DNA from: Malassezia japonica
Lineage: Eukaryota; Basidiomycota; Malasseziomycetes; Malasseziales; Malasseziaceae
Direction of reading: 5' to 3'
Length of the DNA stretch: 64,000 nt
Assembly (NCBI RefSeq): GCF_029542785.1
Contig: NC_083375.1
Location: 434,001-498,000, forward strand
Shown: positions 31,248 to 43,200 of the stretch, in pieces
Position numbering within the stretch: the stretch's first letter is position 1
How the letters are laid out: the number at the start of each line of letters is the position of its first letter
Translations under genes and position numbers: made by a program
Notes under the pieces: model-generated
What the model saw: only the letters and a program-made list of their open reading frames with translations
Database searches by the model: none
What the model was told of the DNA's origin: nothing

Positions 31248-32301
31248 ATGCTTCGAAGGGCCATGACCGTGCCCCGCTATGTTGAAATTGCCGTGAACCT
31301 CGGCGACCCAATGTTCCGAGGCGTATATCATGAGAAGAAAAAACATCAAGGTACGTGAAAAAGCTGATACAGATGACCTCGAGAATGTGCTCCAGCGTGC
31401 GACAGATGCCGGCGTCGAGGCGCAGATTATTACAGCCGGCTCGCTGAGCGAGACGCACGACGTGCTTGAGCTTGTAAAGTCGCGCGCCGGCTTGTACGGT
31501 ACTGCTGGCTGCCACCCCACCCGGAGTACTGAGCTGGATACGTACAAAGGCGGCCCTAGTGCGTACATGGCCGCCCTCAAGTCGCTCGTCGACGCGCACC
31601 ACGGCAAAGAAGGACGAATCGTCGCAATCGGCGAGTGTGGGCTCGGTACGTTGCTATACTCACCAGACTATGACCGTTTGCACTTTGCGCCCGCCGAGGC
31701 ACAGAAGCGCTCGTTTGACCTGCAGCTGACGCTCGCCGAGCAGACGGGCCTCCCTCTCTTTTTGCACTCGCGCGCCGCCCATGCCGACTTTGTCGCTGCG
31801 CTGCGCCCTCACCTCGGTGCACTGCGCAGAGCGTGGGGCGCGCCGCCCGAGCCGTCGGCAGACGGGCCGGGATGCGTCGGCGTCGTGCATAGCTTCACCG
31901 GCACCTCGGACGAGCTGCACGAGCTCCTATCGCTTGGACTCTATGTCGGTGTCAATGGCTGCTCGCTCAAGACGCAGGAGAACCTCGACGTGGTCAAGCA
32001 GATTCCCCTGCACCGCATCATGCTCGAAACGGATGCGCCCTGGTGCGATATTCGACCTACACACGCGTCCGCTCCCTATCTCGACCAATTTCGAAAGTCG
32101 GAGCCCTCGCTCGCAGCGCTCTACTCCCCCGCCAAGGTCAAGCCGGAAAAGTGGACGGCGTCCTCGGCGGTGAAAGGCCGCAACGAGCCCTGCCAGATCG
32201 GGGAGGTTGCTGCTGTTGCCGCGGCCCTCCACCAGATCGGGCTCGAAGACCTCGCGGGGCACGCCTATATAAACGCCACCCGTTTGTTCCGCCTCTCGTA
32301 G
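31248..32301 (+). CDS. TatD family metal-dependent deoxyribonuclease
   Basis: A TIM-barrel DNase/exonuclease of 336 residues. Metal-binding landmarks are AIGECGL (Glu), LFLHSRAAH (His), VVHSFTGT (His) and MLETDAPWCDIRP (Asp). Intron 1 (31351-31372, 22 nt) joins GVYHEKKKHQ to DDLENVLQRA. Intron 2 (31646-31666) is only 21 nt and lies inside the catalytic GECGL-DYDR motif; if unspliced it would insert GTLLYSP with no stop or frameshift. The start at 31248 gives MLRRAMTVPRYVEIAVNLGDPMF, the standard TatD opening. TAF1 begins 31 bp downstream. Confidence 0.93.
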
Positions 32302-32332
32302 TCCCCACGTGGCTTTCCTGTGCGTCGCCAGC

Positions 32333-35300
32333 ATGGAGGTCGAGCATGACGACGCCGTGTCGCATCTCGAGGGTCTTGCGCTTGGGCAAGTCCTCGAGGA
32401 TCTTGGCGTCGTAGGCAATCAATCCGACCTGCGCCATATTGGCCTAGGCTCGAAAGCGTCCACTGCACAGGCTCTGAACAAAGACGAAATTTACCGTAAC
32501 GATTTTGACGACGATGCTGTCGTGGAAGTGCCGGAGGACGACGATGAGGCCGAAGAAGAGAAGCAGGACGATGCGCCGACCTCGCGTCCACTGCGTCACT
32601 CGATGATGAAGATCCGTGGCGAGGATGACGACTTTGCCGACGAGGACGAGGAGGAACAGGAGCAGGTTGCGCCCGCTCCGCCCCCTGCCCCGGCGGTCGA
32701 GGAGGTGCGCGAAAAGACGCCGCCGCTCTCTCCCCGTCAAGAGGCGCTAAAGATCTTCCCCGACTTTGCGCCGGGCAAGGTGCTCAATTATACCGACCTC
32801 TTTGTCACGCCGTCGCAAAAGCGCCGCCGTCTCCAAGGCAAGCTGCCCGAGGTGCGCGCGGGACCGAGCCTTTCGGCGGTGCCCCCGCCGAGTGGTGAGG
32901 AGGCGTTGACGTCGATCCACGCACCGAGCACGATGAAGCCACCCAAGAATGTCGTTGCGCGCCTCGCCAAGTCGTGCTTTGAGGAAGGCAAGGTCCGGGA
33001 AGTGATTCCCGGCTGTGCTGTCCAGTTTGACGACGACCATGCAGACCGTACCAAGAAACGCCCTGGCCGCCTCGTGAACAACGTCGAGGTCGACGACTGG
33101 GAGCGCCGTATCGTGCAGAGCAACTGGCGTAAGCAGTACGCCGAGTCGCTCGCGAGCGACCATATCCCCAAGCTCGAAGATGTAAGCCGTCCCCGGAATG
33201 CAGAGCTTGCAAATGGCGCCTACTTTTTCGAGAGCATCATTTGGAATCCGTACACGCGTTTTCATCCCTTTGATCGCCTTATTATGGACATGAACGATGC
33301 GGACATGATTCTCGAGAACGAACAGGCACAGGAGGAGAAGCAGGTGTCGCTGCTGCGTGCAGATGCGCCGCCAAACCTGCTCAAATCGAGCAAGTTCACT
33401 GCCGAGCTCGATCCGTTCAATCTGTCCAACGACCGCATGTACGAGCTGAGCAAGGAGCATCGCCACCGTGTGCGTCAGACGCTCGGTCAGCTGGTCGTGC
33501 GCCACGCGTGGCCGGCGATCAAGCTGCAGCTGCCGTTTTACAAGATGCGCCTCGCAAAGCACGAGACGCGCTCGTGGCACCGTCCGCTGATCCAGTTCCC
33601 GTCCAACATGCCCATTACCTTTTCCAAGGTGCGCTCGTCGCGCAAGAAAGACGGCGAGAAAAAGTCCAAGGACCCCAGCGAGGTGCTGCACAGCACGCGC
33701 GACCTGACGCTGAAGGACGCAAGCAACTTTGTGCTGTGCGAGTACTCGGAAGAGTACCCGCCCCTCTTGTCGAACCTCGGCATGGGCTCCTTGCTGGTGA
33801 ACTACTACCGCAAAAAGGACAGCAAGGACGACCATATCCCCCGTGCCGAGCTCGGCGAGGCGTTTGTTTTGGATACCACCGATGAGTCGCCGTTTATGAA
33901 GTTTGGCAGCGTCGAGCCTGGCCAGACGCAGCCTGTATTGTACAACAACATGACGCGTGCGCCGCTCTTCCGGCACAAGCCCCAGCAGAACGATTTCCTG
34001 TTTATCCGGAGCACGACAAAGACCGATGTCAAGTATTATTTGCGCGACATTCCCTACCTCTTTACCGTCGGCCAGACCTATCCCACGACGCCGATTCCCG
34101 GTCCCCACGCGCGTCTGGTGACAAACAATGTCAAGCACCGTCTCCGGATGATTACCTACAAGCTGCTGGAAAAGAGCCCCGCGCACCGCATCAAGATTCA
34201 CCGTGTGATGAAGTACTTCCCTGACCACAATGAGCTGCAGATGCGCCAGCGCCTAAACGTACGTCTCCTTACTTACCCAGGAATTCATGGTCTTTCACCG
34301 CAAGTCGGGCGACAAGCACCAAGGCTTTTGGCGTCTCAAGCCCAATGTGCCGATTCCCGACGAGGCCGAGCTACAGAAGTTGCTCACGCCCGAGCACATT
34401 TGCTTGGTCGAGGGCATGCAAGTCGGCCAGCGCCACCTGCTCGACGCCGGTTTCACCAAGACCGCCGAGGGCCACGAGGACGACAGCGACGAGACCAAGC
34501 TGGATATCGAGCAGCTGCTTGCGCCGTGGATCACGAGCAAGAACTTTTTGCATGCGACGCAAGGCAAGGCTATGCTCAAGCTGCACGGCGACGGCGACCC
34601 CAGTGGCCGTGGCGAAGCCTTTAGCTTTGTGCGTGTTTCGATGAAGGAGATTTTCCTGCGTGCAGGCGAGGACGTGGACGAGCGCCTGGCCGCGGAAGCG
34701 GAAGCGCGTGCCAAGTCCGGTCACCGGTACAATGTCGCGGAGCAGCAGGCCATCTACCGCTCCGAGATTGCGCGTATCTGGAAGGCGCAGCTTGCCGCGC
34801 TCTCGAACCCCGTACCCCCCCGCATCTCTGCAAAGGAGGAGCAAGAGTGGAACGAGGAGGAGCGGCGGCATATGATTGCGGAGCAAAAGTCGTCCAAGCC
34901 GCTCCTTGTGCGCCGCCTGATTAATGGCGTGTGGTACAAGCACATTGTGCGCAACCCTGCCGTGGTCAATGCGTACGTCAAGCAGCGCAAGGAGATCGAG
35001 GAGCAGAGCATCATGACCGAGTCGCTAGTGCCGACCGGTGATGCGGCGCTCGACGCGCTGCGCAAGAAGCGTCTCGAGGACGACATTGCGGCGCTGGTCA
35101 AGAACCAGGGCCGCCGTCTGCAGCGCAAGAATGCCAAGGCCGCAGCCGAGGGCCTGATTGGCGGCTACAAAAACATGCCGAACAAGACGAATACCAAGCG
35201 CCGCTGCGGCCGCTGCGGTATGGTCGGCCACATGGCGACGAACAATGCATGCCCGCAGTACCCGCAGGACAACAACGGCGATCGCTCGGGTACCGGCCCT

Positions 35301-35435
35301 GGCGGTGCGGTGCGCCCGCCGAGCGTCATGCCGATGCCGAACAGCACCTATTATACCAATGCGAACAACCAGCAAAATGCCACGATGCCCAACTTTCAAA
35401 CGTATGGGCCGATGGGCTCCATGGGGCCGCCGTAG
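32333..35435 (+). CDS. TAF1: Transcription initiation factor TFIID subunit 1
   Basis: The largest TFIID subunit, 1026 residues, with one 22-nt intron (34259-34280) that joins LQMRQRLN to EFMVFHRKSG. An acidic N-terminus with a TAND-like LGQVLEDLG segment is followed by the conserved central region (WNPYTRFHPF, YFPDHNELQMRQRL, GFWRLKP) and a RAPiD-like block rich in FVRVSMKEIFLRA. A CCHC-type zinc knuckle (CGRCGMVGHMATNNAC) lies near residues 960-980. There is no bromodomain, as in yeast rather than animals. The start is the ATG at 32333; the upstream open frame begins with GTG. Confidence 0.95.
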
Positions 35436-35452
35436 ATTACAACACGAATTGT

Positions 35453-36628
35453 CTATACTGATTCTTCGTAAACGGGGAGATCGAGTCGACACGTCGGACA
35501 CACGCGGCGGACGCGCATCCATGGCAGCAGGCACGCCGTGTGAAAGACATGGCAGCACGGCGTCAGAATCGCGTGCCGGTTGGTGGTACGTGAGAGGGCG
35601 ATCATGGCGCGCGACGCTTGCTTCGGCGCCTCGTGCACGGGCACGAGGCAGATGGGGCAGTCGCCGAGCACCGCATGCTGGTCCTGGGCCAATGCTACGC
35701 GCAAGTCGTGCCACGACGGGTGCCAGTTCCACGCCGGCGCCGACGGGGTTGGAAGGGGGTAAGGGCCCATGACGTATTGGAGCAGGAGGATGGCGACCTG
35801 CACGCCGATCCACCCGAGCATCAGCTTGGCCAAGATCTTTTCGTGGCGAAAGAGCAGGTGCCCGGGATAGGTCAGTACTACAAACGGCAGGTAGGCGCGT
35901 GTGAGCGACATGCCAAGCACGGTGTGCAATGGGAGTCCGACCTCGCCTCGCCGTGCATTGTGCACGATCTGTGGGAGCCAAAAAGAGCATAGAATGGGGA
36001 GAAAAGAGACGTTGAGAACAAGTACGCCGAGCAGCGCATGGTACACCGTCGCGGGCGAGCGCGACTCGGCCAGCGCGTAAAGTGAGTCCACTGCGCAGTG
36101 CGGAAGGTCGTGCACACTCCGCAAGGGGCGGATCGTGCGCGGGGGCGCCGTCGGTGCGGCCCAGATCGGAGGACGAAACATGGGGTTGTAGAGCTGCGAG
36201 TCCTGCATCACAAAGTACACAAGCGAGATCGCACCGGCGATCGTGCCGTACGCCGCAAGAGGGAGCGGCGCGGTGGCCGCAGCGCACAGCAGCGCGATGC
36301 CGACCAATGCATCGTACAGCGCATGCAGGACTAGCGTCCAGTACGCGACGTGCCCGCGTGCGCGCCGCATATGCAGGTATCCATCAAGATCGGTCAGCAG
36401 ACCAAAGTGCAGAAACAGCGTGGCCACTAGGCCTCCGATCACGACCTGCACCGGCTGTACCTCGGCCAGGTGCGACGCGATCGTATTTTTGCCGGATAGA
36501 GGCAGGCGCACACGCCCTGGCCCAATGCGCTCGGTCAGCATATGGCCAACATCGCGTCCGTGCACGGACAGCGCGCACGCAGCGAGGGCGGCACCCAGCG
36601 CGACGCCCGCCCGTCGCGTCCAGGCCAT
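35453..36628 (-). CDS. Short Tul1/Dsc1-like multi-pass RING-H2 protein (tandem paralog)
   Basis: Intron-free, 391 residues. A signal-like start (MAWTRRAGVALGAALAACALS) and a brief lumenal part precede about seven membrane helices, including CSFWLPQIVHNARRGEVGLP. The C-terminal RING has CPICLVPVHE, then ILTPCCHVFHTACLLPWM and VCPTCRLDLP. Its membrane and RING parts parallel the next gene upstream (FSFWVPQIMQNYHTRSVGIP, CKHIFHTKCLEEWM), but the long glycosylated lumenal domain is missing. The loop between CPIC and HAILTPC keeps ample spacing. It starts only 32 bp after the stop of the full-length paralog. It converges on TAF1 with 17 bp between stops. Confidence 0.87.
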   Translation of the reverse strand: MAWTRRAGVALGAALAACALSVHGRDVGHMLTERIGPGRVRLPLSGKNTIASHLAEVQPVQVVIGGLVATLFLHFGLLTDLDGYLHMRRARGHVAYWTLVLHALYDALVGIALLCAAATAPLPLAAYGTIAGAISLVYFVMQDSQLYNPMFRPPIWAAPTAPPRTIRPLRSVHDLPHCAVDSLYALAESRSPATVYHALLGVLVLNVSFLPILCSFWLPQIVHNARRGEVGLPLHTVLGMSLTRAYLPFVVLTYPGHLLFRHEKILAKLMLGWIGVQVAILLLQYVMGPYPLPTPSAPAWNWHPSWHDLRVALAQDQHAVLGDCPICLVPVHEAPKQASRAMIALSRTTNRHAILTPCCHVFHTACLLPWMRVRRVCPTCRLDLPVYEESV

Positions 36629-36660
36629 GCTGATATCGATGGCGCACAGATAGTGGAGGT

Positions 36661-38878
36661 CTACGGTCGCCGCTCGTATGGCGGCAGCGGAAGGCGGCAA
36701 CTGGGGCAGATATGCTTGATGTTCATCCACTGGGTCAGAAATAGCACGTACCTCTTCTAGGCACTTGGTATGAAAGATGTGCTTGCACGGCGTGACCATG
36801 ACGTTCGGCCGCGGCGATGGGTCGGCCAGCCAGTGAGGCGCGACGTGCGCCAGCAGCGTGTGTGCCCAGACGCGCGAGGTGGGTTTCTGCGTGCTGGACA
36901 AGAGGTGCTCGTGCTCTGCATGGTCTTCGTACGCATCGCATTCCCATGTGTTCTCCGAGAGACAGACGGGGCAGTCGCCCAGCGGTACATCCGCCGGGTC
37001 AATGTGCCCCTCGACGTCGTCCGAGCTTTCCAAGAGCTCGGCGAGGGCCTCGGGTGCAGGATGCCAGTTCCAGTGCTGTTCGCTTTCTCTCCATGCCACT
37101 GGCACAAAGAAAAGAGGGCCCAGGCAGTCCTGGCCGACGAGCACGAGCATCTGCACCACGAGCCACGCAATGGGGATCCACACGAGCTGCGTCGGCTCGA
37201 AAAAGAGCAGGTTGTGCGAGTACTGAAAGAGGTCTGGGTCAGCTGCGCAACGTACACAAAGGGAGGTAGAAGCGCGTGAGGGTCATGCCAACGACCGTCC
37301 CGGCCGGGATGCCCACCGAGCGTGTGTGGTAGTTTTGCATGATCTGCGGCACCCAGAACGAAAAGAGGAGGGGCACGAGCATGTACGCCAGGAGCTTGGG
37401 CATCACGATCGAGATAATAAACGCGATCATCGAGAGCACAAGCGAGATTGACATGCGCGGCATTTCGTGCGCGGACTCGGTCACTGTCTCGCGGAGCGCC
37501 GTGAAGCGCTGTGCCCACAGCGACTCGTCCTCGCCCTGCTCGTCGGCTGCCGGCGCCGGCGCCGGCGCCGGCGTCGGTCGCGTCTGCACGCTCTGGCGCA
37601 TGACAATGACCACAAGAGGGTACTCGTACGCCATAAATAGAATGCCAGAGAGGAACGCAATGCCAAACTGGGTGAGTCGGGTGGCGTACCATGAAGAGAT
37701 TGAGCGGAGCCTCGAGCATCACGCCGACAATGAGATGCATCAGGCAGACGTGCGCGTCGTACATGGTCTGCAGAAAGAACGTCACGCCCGAGATCTTGGC
37801 GATCGCGCTTGGCGTCTGCGCGCGCTCGCCGAGGCGCATCATAAGTACGAGCTGTACGAGGAGCACGGCAATCATACCGGTCATGTAGAAGCGCGTGTCA
37901 GCCCAAAACTGGCGCATGGGAATGCCCTGCAGGACGCTCGACTCGAGTTCCATGGCGCACTGCGGCGAGTACGCAACGACCTGTAGTGCAAGCAGCGGGG
38001 GACGACGCGTCCACACGCCCGATGGATGCTCGAGCTCGCGCTCAATCAGGTGCATATCGCCCTCGGACGACGGCGGCCCCACCGGCTGCAGCTGGCCGTA
38101 GATGTGCAGCGAGCAGTTAGTCGGCACGAGGCTTCCCGTGCTGGTCTCGGGCAGCGGTTTGTTTTCGTCAAGCAGGGCCTGCACACGCTTGCGGCGGCTC
38201 TCGATATCCTGCAGTACGGCAGCGTACGAGCCGTTGCGCAGCGCCGCGTCGTCCGGCAGCATGCCAAAGATGCGCCGCACGTCCAGGTCTTCTGGCGAGG
38301 TGCGCGGCACGCCGACCAAGTAGACGTGTCCGTCGTCAAATGCGTGGACACCGCTCACGTCGAGCTCCGTCGCGGCATTGGCATGGGTATGATTGTGGGG
38401 CATGGTCACGACCATTTCGCCCCACAGCTGCGACACATTTGCCTCGGGCACGCGGCGCGACGAGATCTGCATCTCCATCCGCGTCTTGGCCCCGAACCAG
38501 TCCAGCGCGCCACGCTCGCTTTCGTTCTTGGCGTGCCCAAGCGGTTTCGCCGTGAAATTTCCGTCAAAGAAGCCCGTCATGTTGCGGTAGTACGTGTGTG
38601 CCTCGGCACTCGGACTGAATACCTTTTTGACGTCGTCATCGATGCCTTTCGGGTCGCGCGTCTGGTGAGCTTGGCATACGTACCACGGTCCAGTTCCCTT
38701 GCTCGGTCGTGTTTCCGGTAATATACCCCTGTAACTCTGTCCGTTCGCGTTCGAGGCGCGCTAAAACGCGGCGCAGCACATCGCTACTCTTTTCCTCTTT
38801 CGCATCACTCGCTCTTGTCCCACCAAACAGGCACAGGCCGATGAGGAGCGCGTACCCCACGCGCACGGCCCCCACCAT
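36661..38878 (-). CDS. TUL1: Tul1/Dsc1-type transmembrane RING E3 ubiquitin ligase
   Basis: The Golgi/endosome Dsc-complex ligase that ubiquitinates membrane proteins. Five exons, with four 22-nt introns (38683-38662, 37689-37668, 37255-37234, 36751-36730), give 709 residues. A signal peptide (MVGAVRVGYALLIGLCLFGG) and a lumenal domain with NTT, NWT, NMT and NCS sequons (TYYRNMTGFF) precede seven-odd membrane helices. The RING reads CPVCLSENTW, CKHIFHTKCLEEWMNIKHICPSC, ending LPPYERRP. The last intron splits the RING, so the unspliced frame wrongly runs into the downstream paralog. It starts 37 bp from the divergent reductase. Confidence 0.93.
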
Positions 38879-38915
38879 GATGGTCGTCGCCACAGCTTAG
38901 TCAGCTTCCTCTTCG
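38879..38915. promoter_or_regulatory. 37-bp gap between divergent start codons
   Basis: TUL1 (minus) and the ketopantoate reductase (plus) leave only 37 bp, too little for two independent core promoters; promoter elements must lie within coding sequence or be shared. Confidence 0.45.
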
Positions 38916-40265
38916 ATGCAGGTGCACGTTGTCGGCGTCGGCGCGATCGGCTCGCTGCTGGCGGGCCATACGCGCGCGCTGCTGCGCCTGCGCGAGCGCG
39001 CGGCGAGTGCGGGTGTTGCGCCACTGCGCGGCGCGCGTGTCCCCAAACTCGCGATCGCGCCGCGTGTCGCGCCCTACCTGCCCGACGAAGCGCGGTCAGG
39101 CGTGACGCTGCATCTGCGCGAAAAGCGCCAGGCGCATGTGCCCGGCAAGCCCATGCTGGGGAGTACTGTCACGGTCGAGCGCGATGGCGCGCGGTCCGTA
39201 GAAAGTGGATATACGGTCGAGGTCGCGTCCGCGGCGGCCAGCGAGCCGATCCGCGTCTTTGCGCCGGGTGCGCACGGCCTCGAGGAGCGCGCCGGCGAGC
39301 CTACGCAGGCGATCGAGAGCCTGATCGTGGCGACAAAAGCGGATGCGACCTACTCGGTGATCAAGCGCCTCCTTCCCCGCATCACGCCGGCCACGACCGT
39401 GGTGCTGGTTCAAAATGGCATGGGCGTCCTCGACCGCCTGCTCGAGCTGTGGCGCTCGCCTGCGGAGCGTCCGAACCTTGTGCTGGCCAGCGCGACGCAC
39501 GGCTGCTTCCTCAAGCGCCCGCTGCACACGGTGCATGCTGCCTTTGGGTCGCTCCACTTTGGCATTGTGCCGAGCGCGCGCGGCGGCAGCGCCGGCTTTG
39601 AGCAGCCGCTGGACGATGCCATGCCGGCCGAGCTCGACCTCGCGGCGATTCCCGCGCACGGCGACACTGAGTCGCTTCGTGCGACCGTGGCGCTGCTCCT
39701 CGCGCTTCCGCTGGATGTGCACTGGGAGCCCATTCGCCAGTTCCAGCTGCGTGCGCTGCGCAAGCTCATTATCAACGCGTGCATTAATCCTACGACGGCG
39801 CTCGTCGACTGCCGGAACGGCGAGCTGTACGGCCAGGCGCCGGCCACCGAGCTCTTCCACGGCCTGTGCGCCGAGGCGTCGCAGGTGCTCGAGGCGCATG
39901 CGCGCGACGCGCGAGCGAGCCAAGGCGCAAGCGAGGCCGATGCGGCGCACCTCAGCTCCCTGCCGTTCGCCGACCTCCTCACGCAGACCGACGCCGAGGG
40001 CCTGCCACTGCTCGACGCGTCGCTGCGCCCAGCGTCGATGCTGCGCGAGGTCGAGAACGTGGTGCGCATCACCGCGCCCAACTGGAGCAGCATGCACCAG
40101 GACGTGCACAGCAAGCGCGCCGCGACCGAGATCGACTACATCAACGGCTACCTGTCCGAGCTCGGGCGGACGTATGGCATTCCGACGCCCGCCAACGACG
40201 CCATGACGGCGCTCGTCAAGCTCAAGTCGCAGCGCGTCACCGGGTCGTGGCGTGTTCATAGCTAG
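38916..40265 (+). CDS. 2-dehydropantoate 2-reductase family protein
   Basis: A 449-residue, intron-free NADPH enzyme related to ketopantoate reductase (pantothenate/CoA synthesis) and to the fungal Cbs2/Pan5-like group. The Rossmann motif VVGVGAIGSLLAG opens the protein. VATKADATYSVIKRLL and VVLVQNGMGVLD are typical, and the C-terminal helical domain contains LRKLIINACINPTTAL and the substrate-site SSMHQDVHSKRAATEIDYINGYL. It is longer than bacterial PanE because of inserts after the Rossmann motif. The TAG stop overlaps the SMC6 stop through a shared CTAG. Confidence 0.9.
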   Translation: MQVHVVGVGAIGSLLAGHTRALLRLRERAASAGVAPLRGARVPKLAIAPRVAPYLPDEARSGVTLHLREKRQAHVPGKPMLGSTVTVERDGARSVESGYTVEVASAAASEPIRVFAPGAHGLEERAGEPTQAIESLIVATKADATYSVIKRLLPRITPATTVVLVQNGMGVLDRLLELWRSPAERPNLVLASATHGCFLKRPLHTVHAAFGSLHFGIVPSARGGSAGFEQPLDDAMPAELDLAAIPAHGDTESLRATVALLLALPLDVHWEPIRQFQLRALRKLIINACINPTTALVDCRNGELYGQAPATELFHGLCAEASQVLEAHARDARASQGASEADAAHLSSLPFADLLTQTDAEGLPLLDASLRPASMLREVENVVRITAPNWSSMHQDVHSKRAATEIDYINGYLSELGRTYGIPTPANDAMTALVKLKSQRVTGSWRVHS

Positions 40266-43200
40266 TTACGTCGTTCGGGGTCGCGCATGCGGTGCACTTG
40301 CACCTCACTGGGTCAGTAGGGGTACGTACGGGCCGAGGGCGGCGGCCGTCATGTTTTGCGGCGTGATGAGCACGTACTGCACGCCGAGCGACGCCTTCGC
40401 TGCGTCGATCTGGATTAGTCGTTGTTGGACGTACAATCATCTTCATCGAGACTTTGCGGTTCACCGCATCCATAAACACGTCAAACTCGTCGAGGCACCG
40501 GATCGGGCAGCCAATTGCCTCCCACAGCGAGAGGAGCAGGCAGATGGTCGAGAAGCTCTTTTCGCCGCCCGACAGCGCTTTCGGGTCCTTGTCGTGACCG
40601 TGGCCCGCGTCGCCGGTCTGCACGCGCAGCTTGAGCGTCTGCGCATTGTGGTCAAAGTGCAGCGAGCCGGAAAAGCCACGGTTCTGCAAGTGCATCGAAA
40701 AGTTGGTCCGCGCACGGATCGCAACATGCCGCCGAAAGTAGTGCCACTTTTCGAGGCGCAGCTGGATCGCCTTTTCCAGAATCTGGATCGTGGAGCGCGT
40801 GCTATCGAGGTGCGCCTTGGCTTCCTGGAACGCCTTGTTCTTGGCTCGTAGCTCACGCACAACCGCCTCGAGCTGCAGACCCGACTCGCGGTCGGCCGCC
40901 GCGAGCTGCGCCTCGATCGCATTGATCTGCCGCTCGACGCTCTCGGCGCTGCGGCGCGTCTCGACGCGGGGGCAATACTCGAGCGCCTGGGCGGTCCACT
41001 CGTCGATCTGCTGCGCAAGCTCCGTCTCGCTCGCCTGGTTCGTGGCGATGGTCGACTCCTGCGCCGCAATCTGCGCCGCCCAGTACTCGGCGTTCTTGCG
41101 CAGCTTGACGCGCTCCGAAAATACGGTCTGCAGCTCGCTCTGGATCGCCTGGCGCTCCGACTCGAGGATCTCGATCTGCTCGCGCAGCGCGTCGGCGCGT
41201 GCCGTGTGGGGCGCAAGCGCCGCCTCTTCGGCCTCTTTTTGGCTCTCGAGGCCTTTGAATTGGTCGACGATGCGCGCCATCTCTTCCTCGGCGTCGTTGC
41301 GCGCCTCCTCAAGGGCTGCGACATTCGCAGGCTCGTCTTCGCGCATCTCGTCCTCGACCTGGGCAATCTGCTGCCGCAGCTCGCGGTGGTCCTGCCGCAT
41401 CTGCTGGAGATCACGCTCGGCACGCCGCACCTCGGCACGGCTTGCGTCCTCGCGCCGGGCGAGCGCCCGGAGCGACTGCTCGATGCGCTCGAGCGACGCA
41501 CGGTACTCGCCCAAGGAGCGCTGCGCCTCGGCGACCTGCGCACGCGTATCGGTCACGAACCGTGGCGCGCCTTGCGCCTTGTTCAGTGTCTGTGTCGAGC
41601 TCCCGGTCGGGCCGCCCGTGATCCGAAAGAGGTCCATGGAGAAGCACCGCAGCACGTTTCTGGGCGAGGTGCGTAGCAACCGGTCGCCGTCCGCACGCTC
41701 GCGCACCAGCGCACACTTTTCAATGTCCGCACTGGTGATGAGCGCACGCGTAATGTGAGGATCATCGATCTCGAGCGCACGCAGCACGGTCAAGATCGAC
41801 TCGGACGGTTCGCCGTGCGCGTAGTCGAATAGGTCGGGCGCCGCGGTAAAGATTTGGACACGCACGTCGTGCTGCTGCAGCAGCGCAGTCAGCCGCGCAC
41901 GGTCCGCGTGATTCGTCACGCAAAACGCATTCAGGTGGTCATTGAGCACCGACTCGACTACCGGCGCCCACCGCGCGTCCTTGAGGCGCATGTGCAGGCC
42001 GATCGGGCCGACCGGAGGGTGTTGCCAGCGCTCGCGCTGGATCGCGGCGAGGACGCGCGGCATGTTGCGCCCGCCAAACGCCGTGACGCGGTTCGACGCG
42101 GCGTCCTCGCAGCGGCGCACAAAGTGCTCGAGGTGCGAGATCTTTTCCTCGAGCGTGTTGCGCTCCGCATGCAGCGCGCTGCGCTCGTCGTCGAGCGACG
42201 ATTGCTGCGTCCGCATCTCGTCGAGGCGCTCGGTGAGCGCCACCTGCTCCATCTCGCTATCGAGGCGCTGCTGGTTCAGCGAGTCGCGCCGTGCTTCCTG
42301 CTCCTCGCGCACCGCGCGGTGGTCCTGTGCGAGCTTGCGTGCCTCGGCGTCGATCTGCTCTTGAAAGTGGTGGATGGTGTGCTGCACGCGGTCGGCCTGC
42401 TGGCTTACCTCTTTCTCCTGCCCTTTGATCGCAGCAAGGGCAGCGCGCCGCTCCTTGATGGCCTGGACCTCGGTCGCGCGCTGCTCGTGCAGCGTCCGCT
42501 CGCGGTCGTTGCACTCGCCGCTGCGCTGCTCCATCGAGGTGATGCGCTCGTCGAGCGCCTCTGCACGCGCCTGGTCGTCGGCGCTCTTGCGCTGGAGCGC
42601 GCCGAGCTTGGAGCGCGCACGCTCGAGGCTCTCGACGGCCGTCGCCAGCTCCTGCTCCTTGGTAATGACTTGGCTCCAGACCAGCTCGTCCTTGAGGCTG
42701 TTGAGCTTTTCCTGCTCGGCACGCGCCTGCTCGACGAGCTGCCACTTGGCATTGGCCTCGCGTGCGGCGCGCTCCAGATCCGGAAGCACGTCTTCGGTCG
42801 TGGCCATGGCGCGTTTCATGCGCTGAATATTCGTCTGGATCAGCTCGTACTCTTGCGCGAGCTGCGTGAGCTGTGTGCCACGGAGAAAGAAGCTGTACTT
42901 GTCCTCGGCCTGTGCGCTTCCGAGAAACTGGCGTGCGGCGTCTTGCGTGAGGATATTCATCGGATTGTCGACCTGGATATTCGCATGGTCGCAGATCGCG
43001 TCGAGTTCTTCGCGCTTGTTCGAGATGGTCTTGCCATTGTCTGCGCGGATCTTCCACGTTCCGTTGCCGTCCGCATTGATGCGCCGCTCGACCGTGATGC
43101 GCTCGCCGTAGGTATCAGGGCGGAACGCGTCGCGGCCGCGATTGCGGATGTGCACGCGCACCTCGGCGGCGCTCGCGCCTTCGCGGATAAAGTCCTTGAC

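Noticed and set aside
32747..34228. Long antisense frame opposite TAF1
   Set aside because: Shadow of the sense gene; no family features.
35453..37183. One 576-codon protein with two RING fingers
   Set aside because: It joins the last TUL1 exons to the downstream paralog by reading through the intron at 36751-36730; splicing gives a stop at 36661, so there are two genes.
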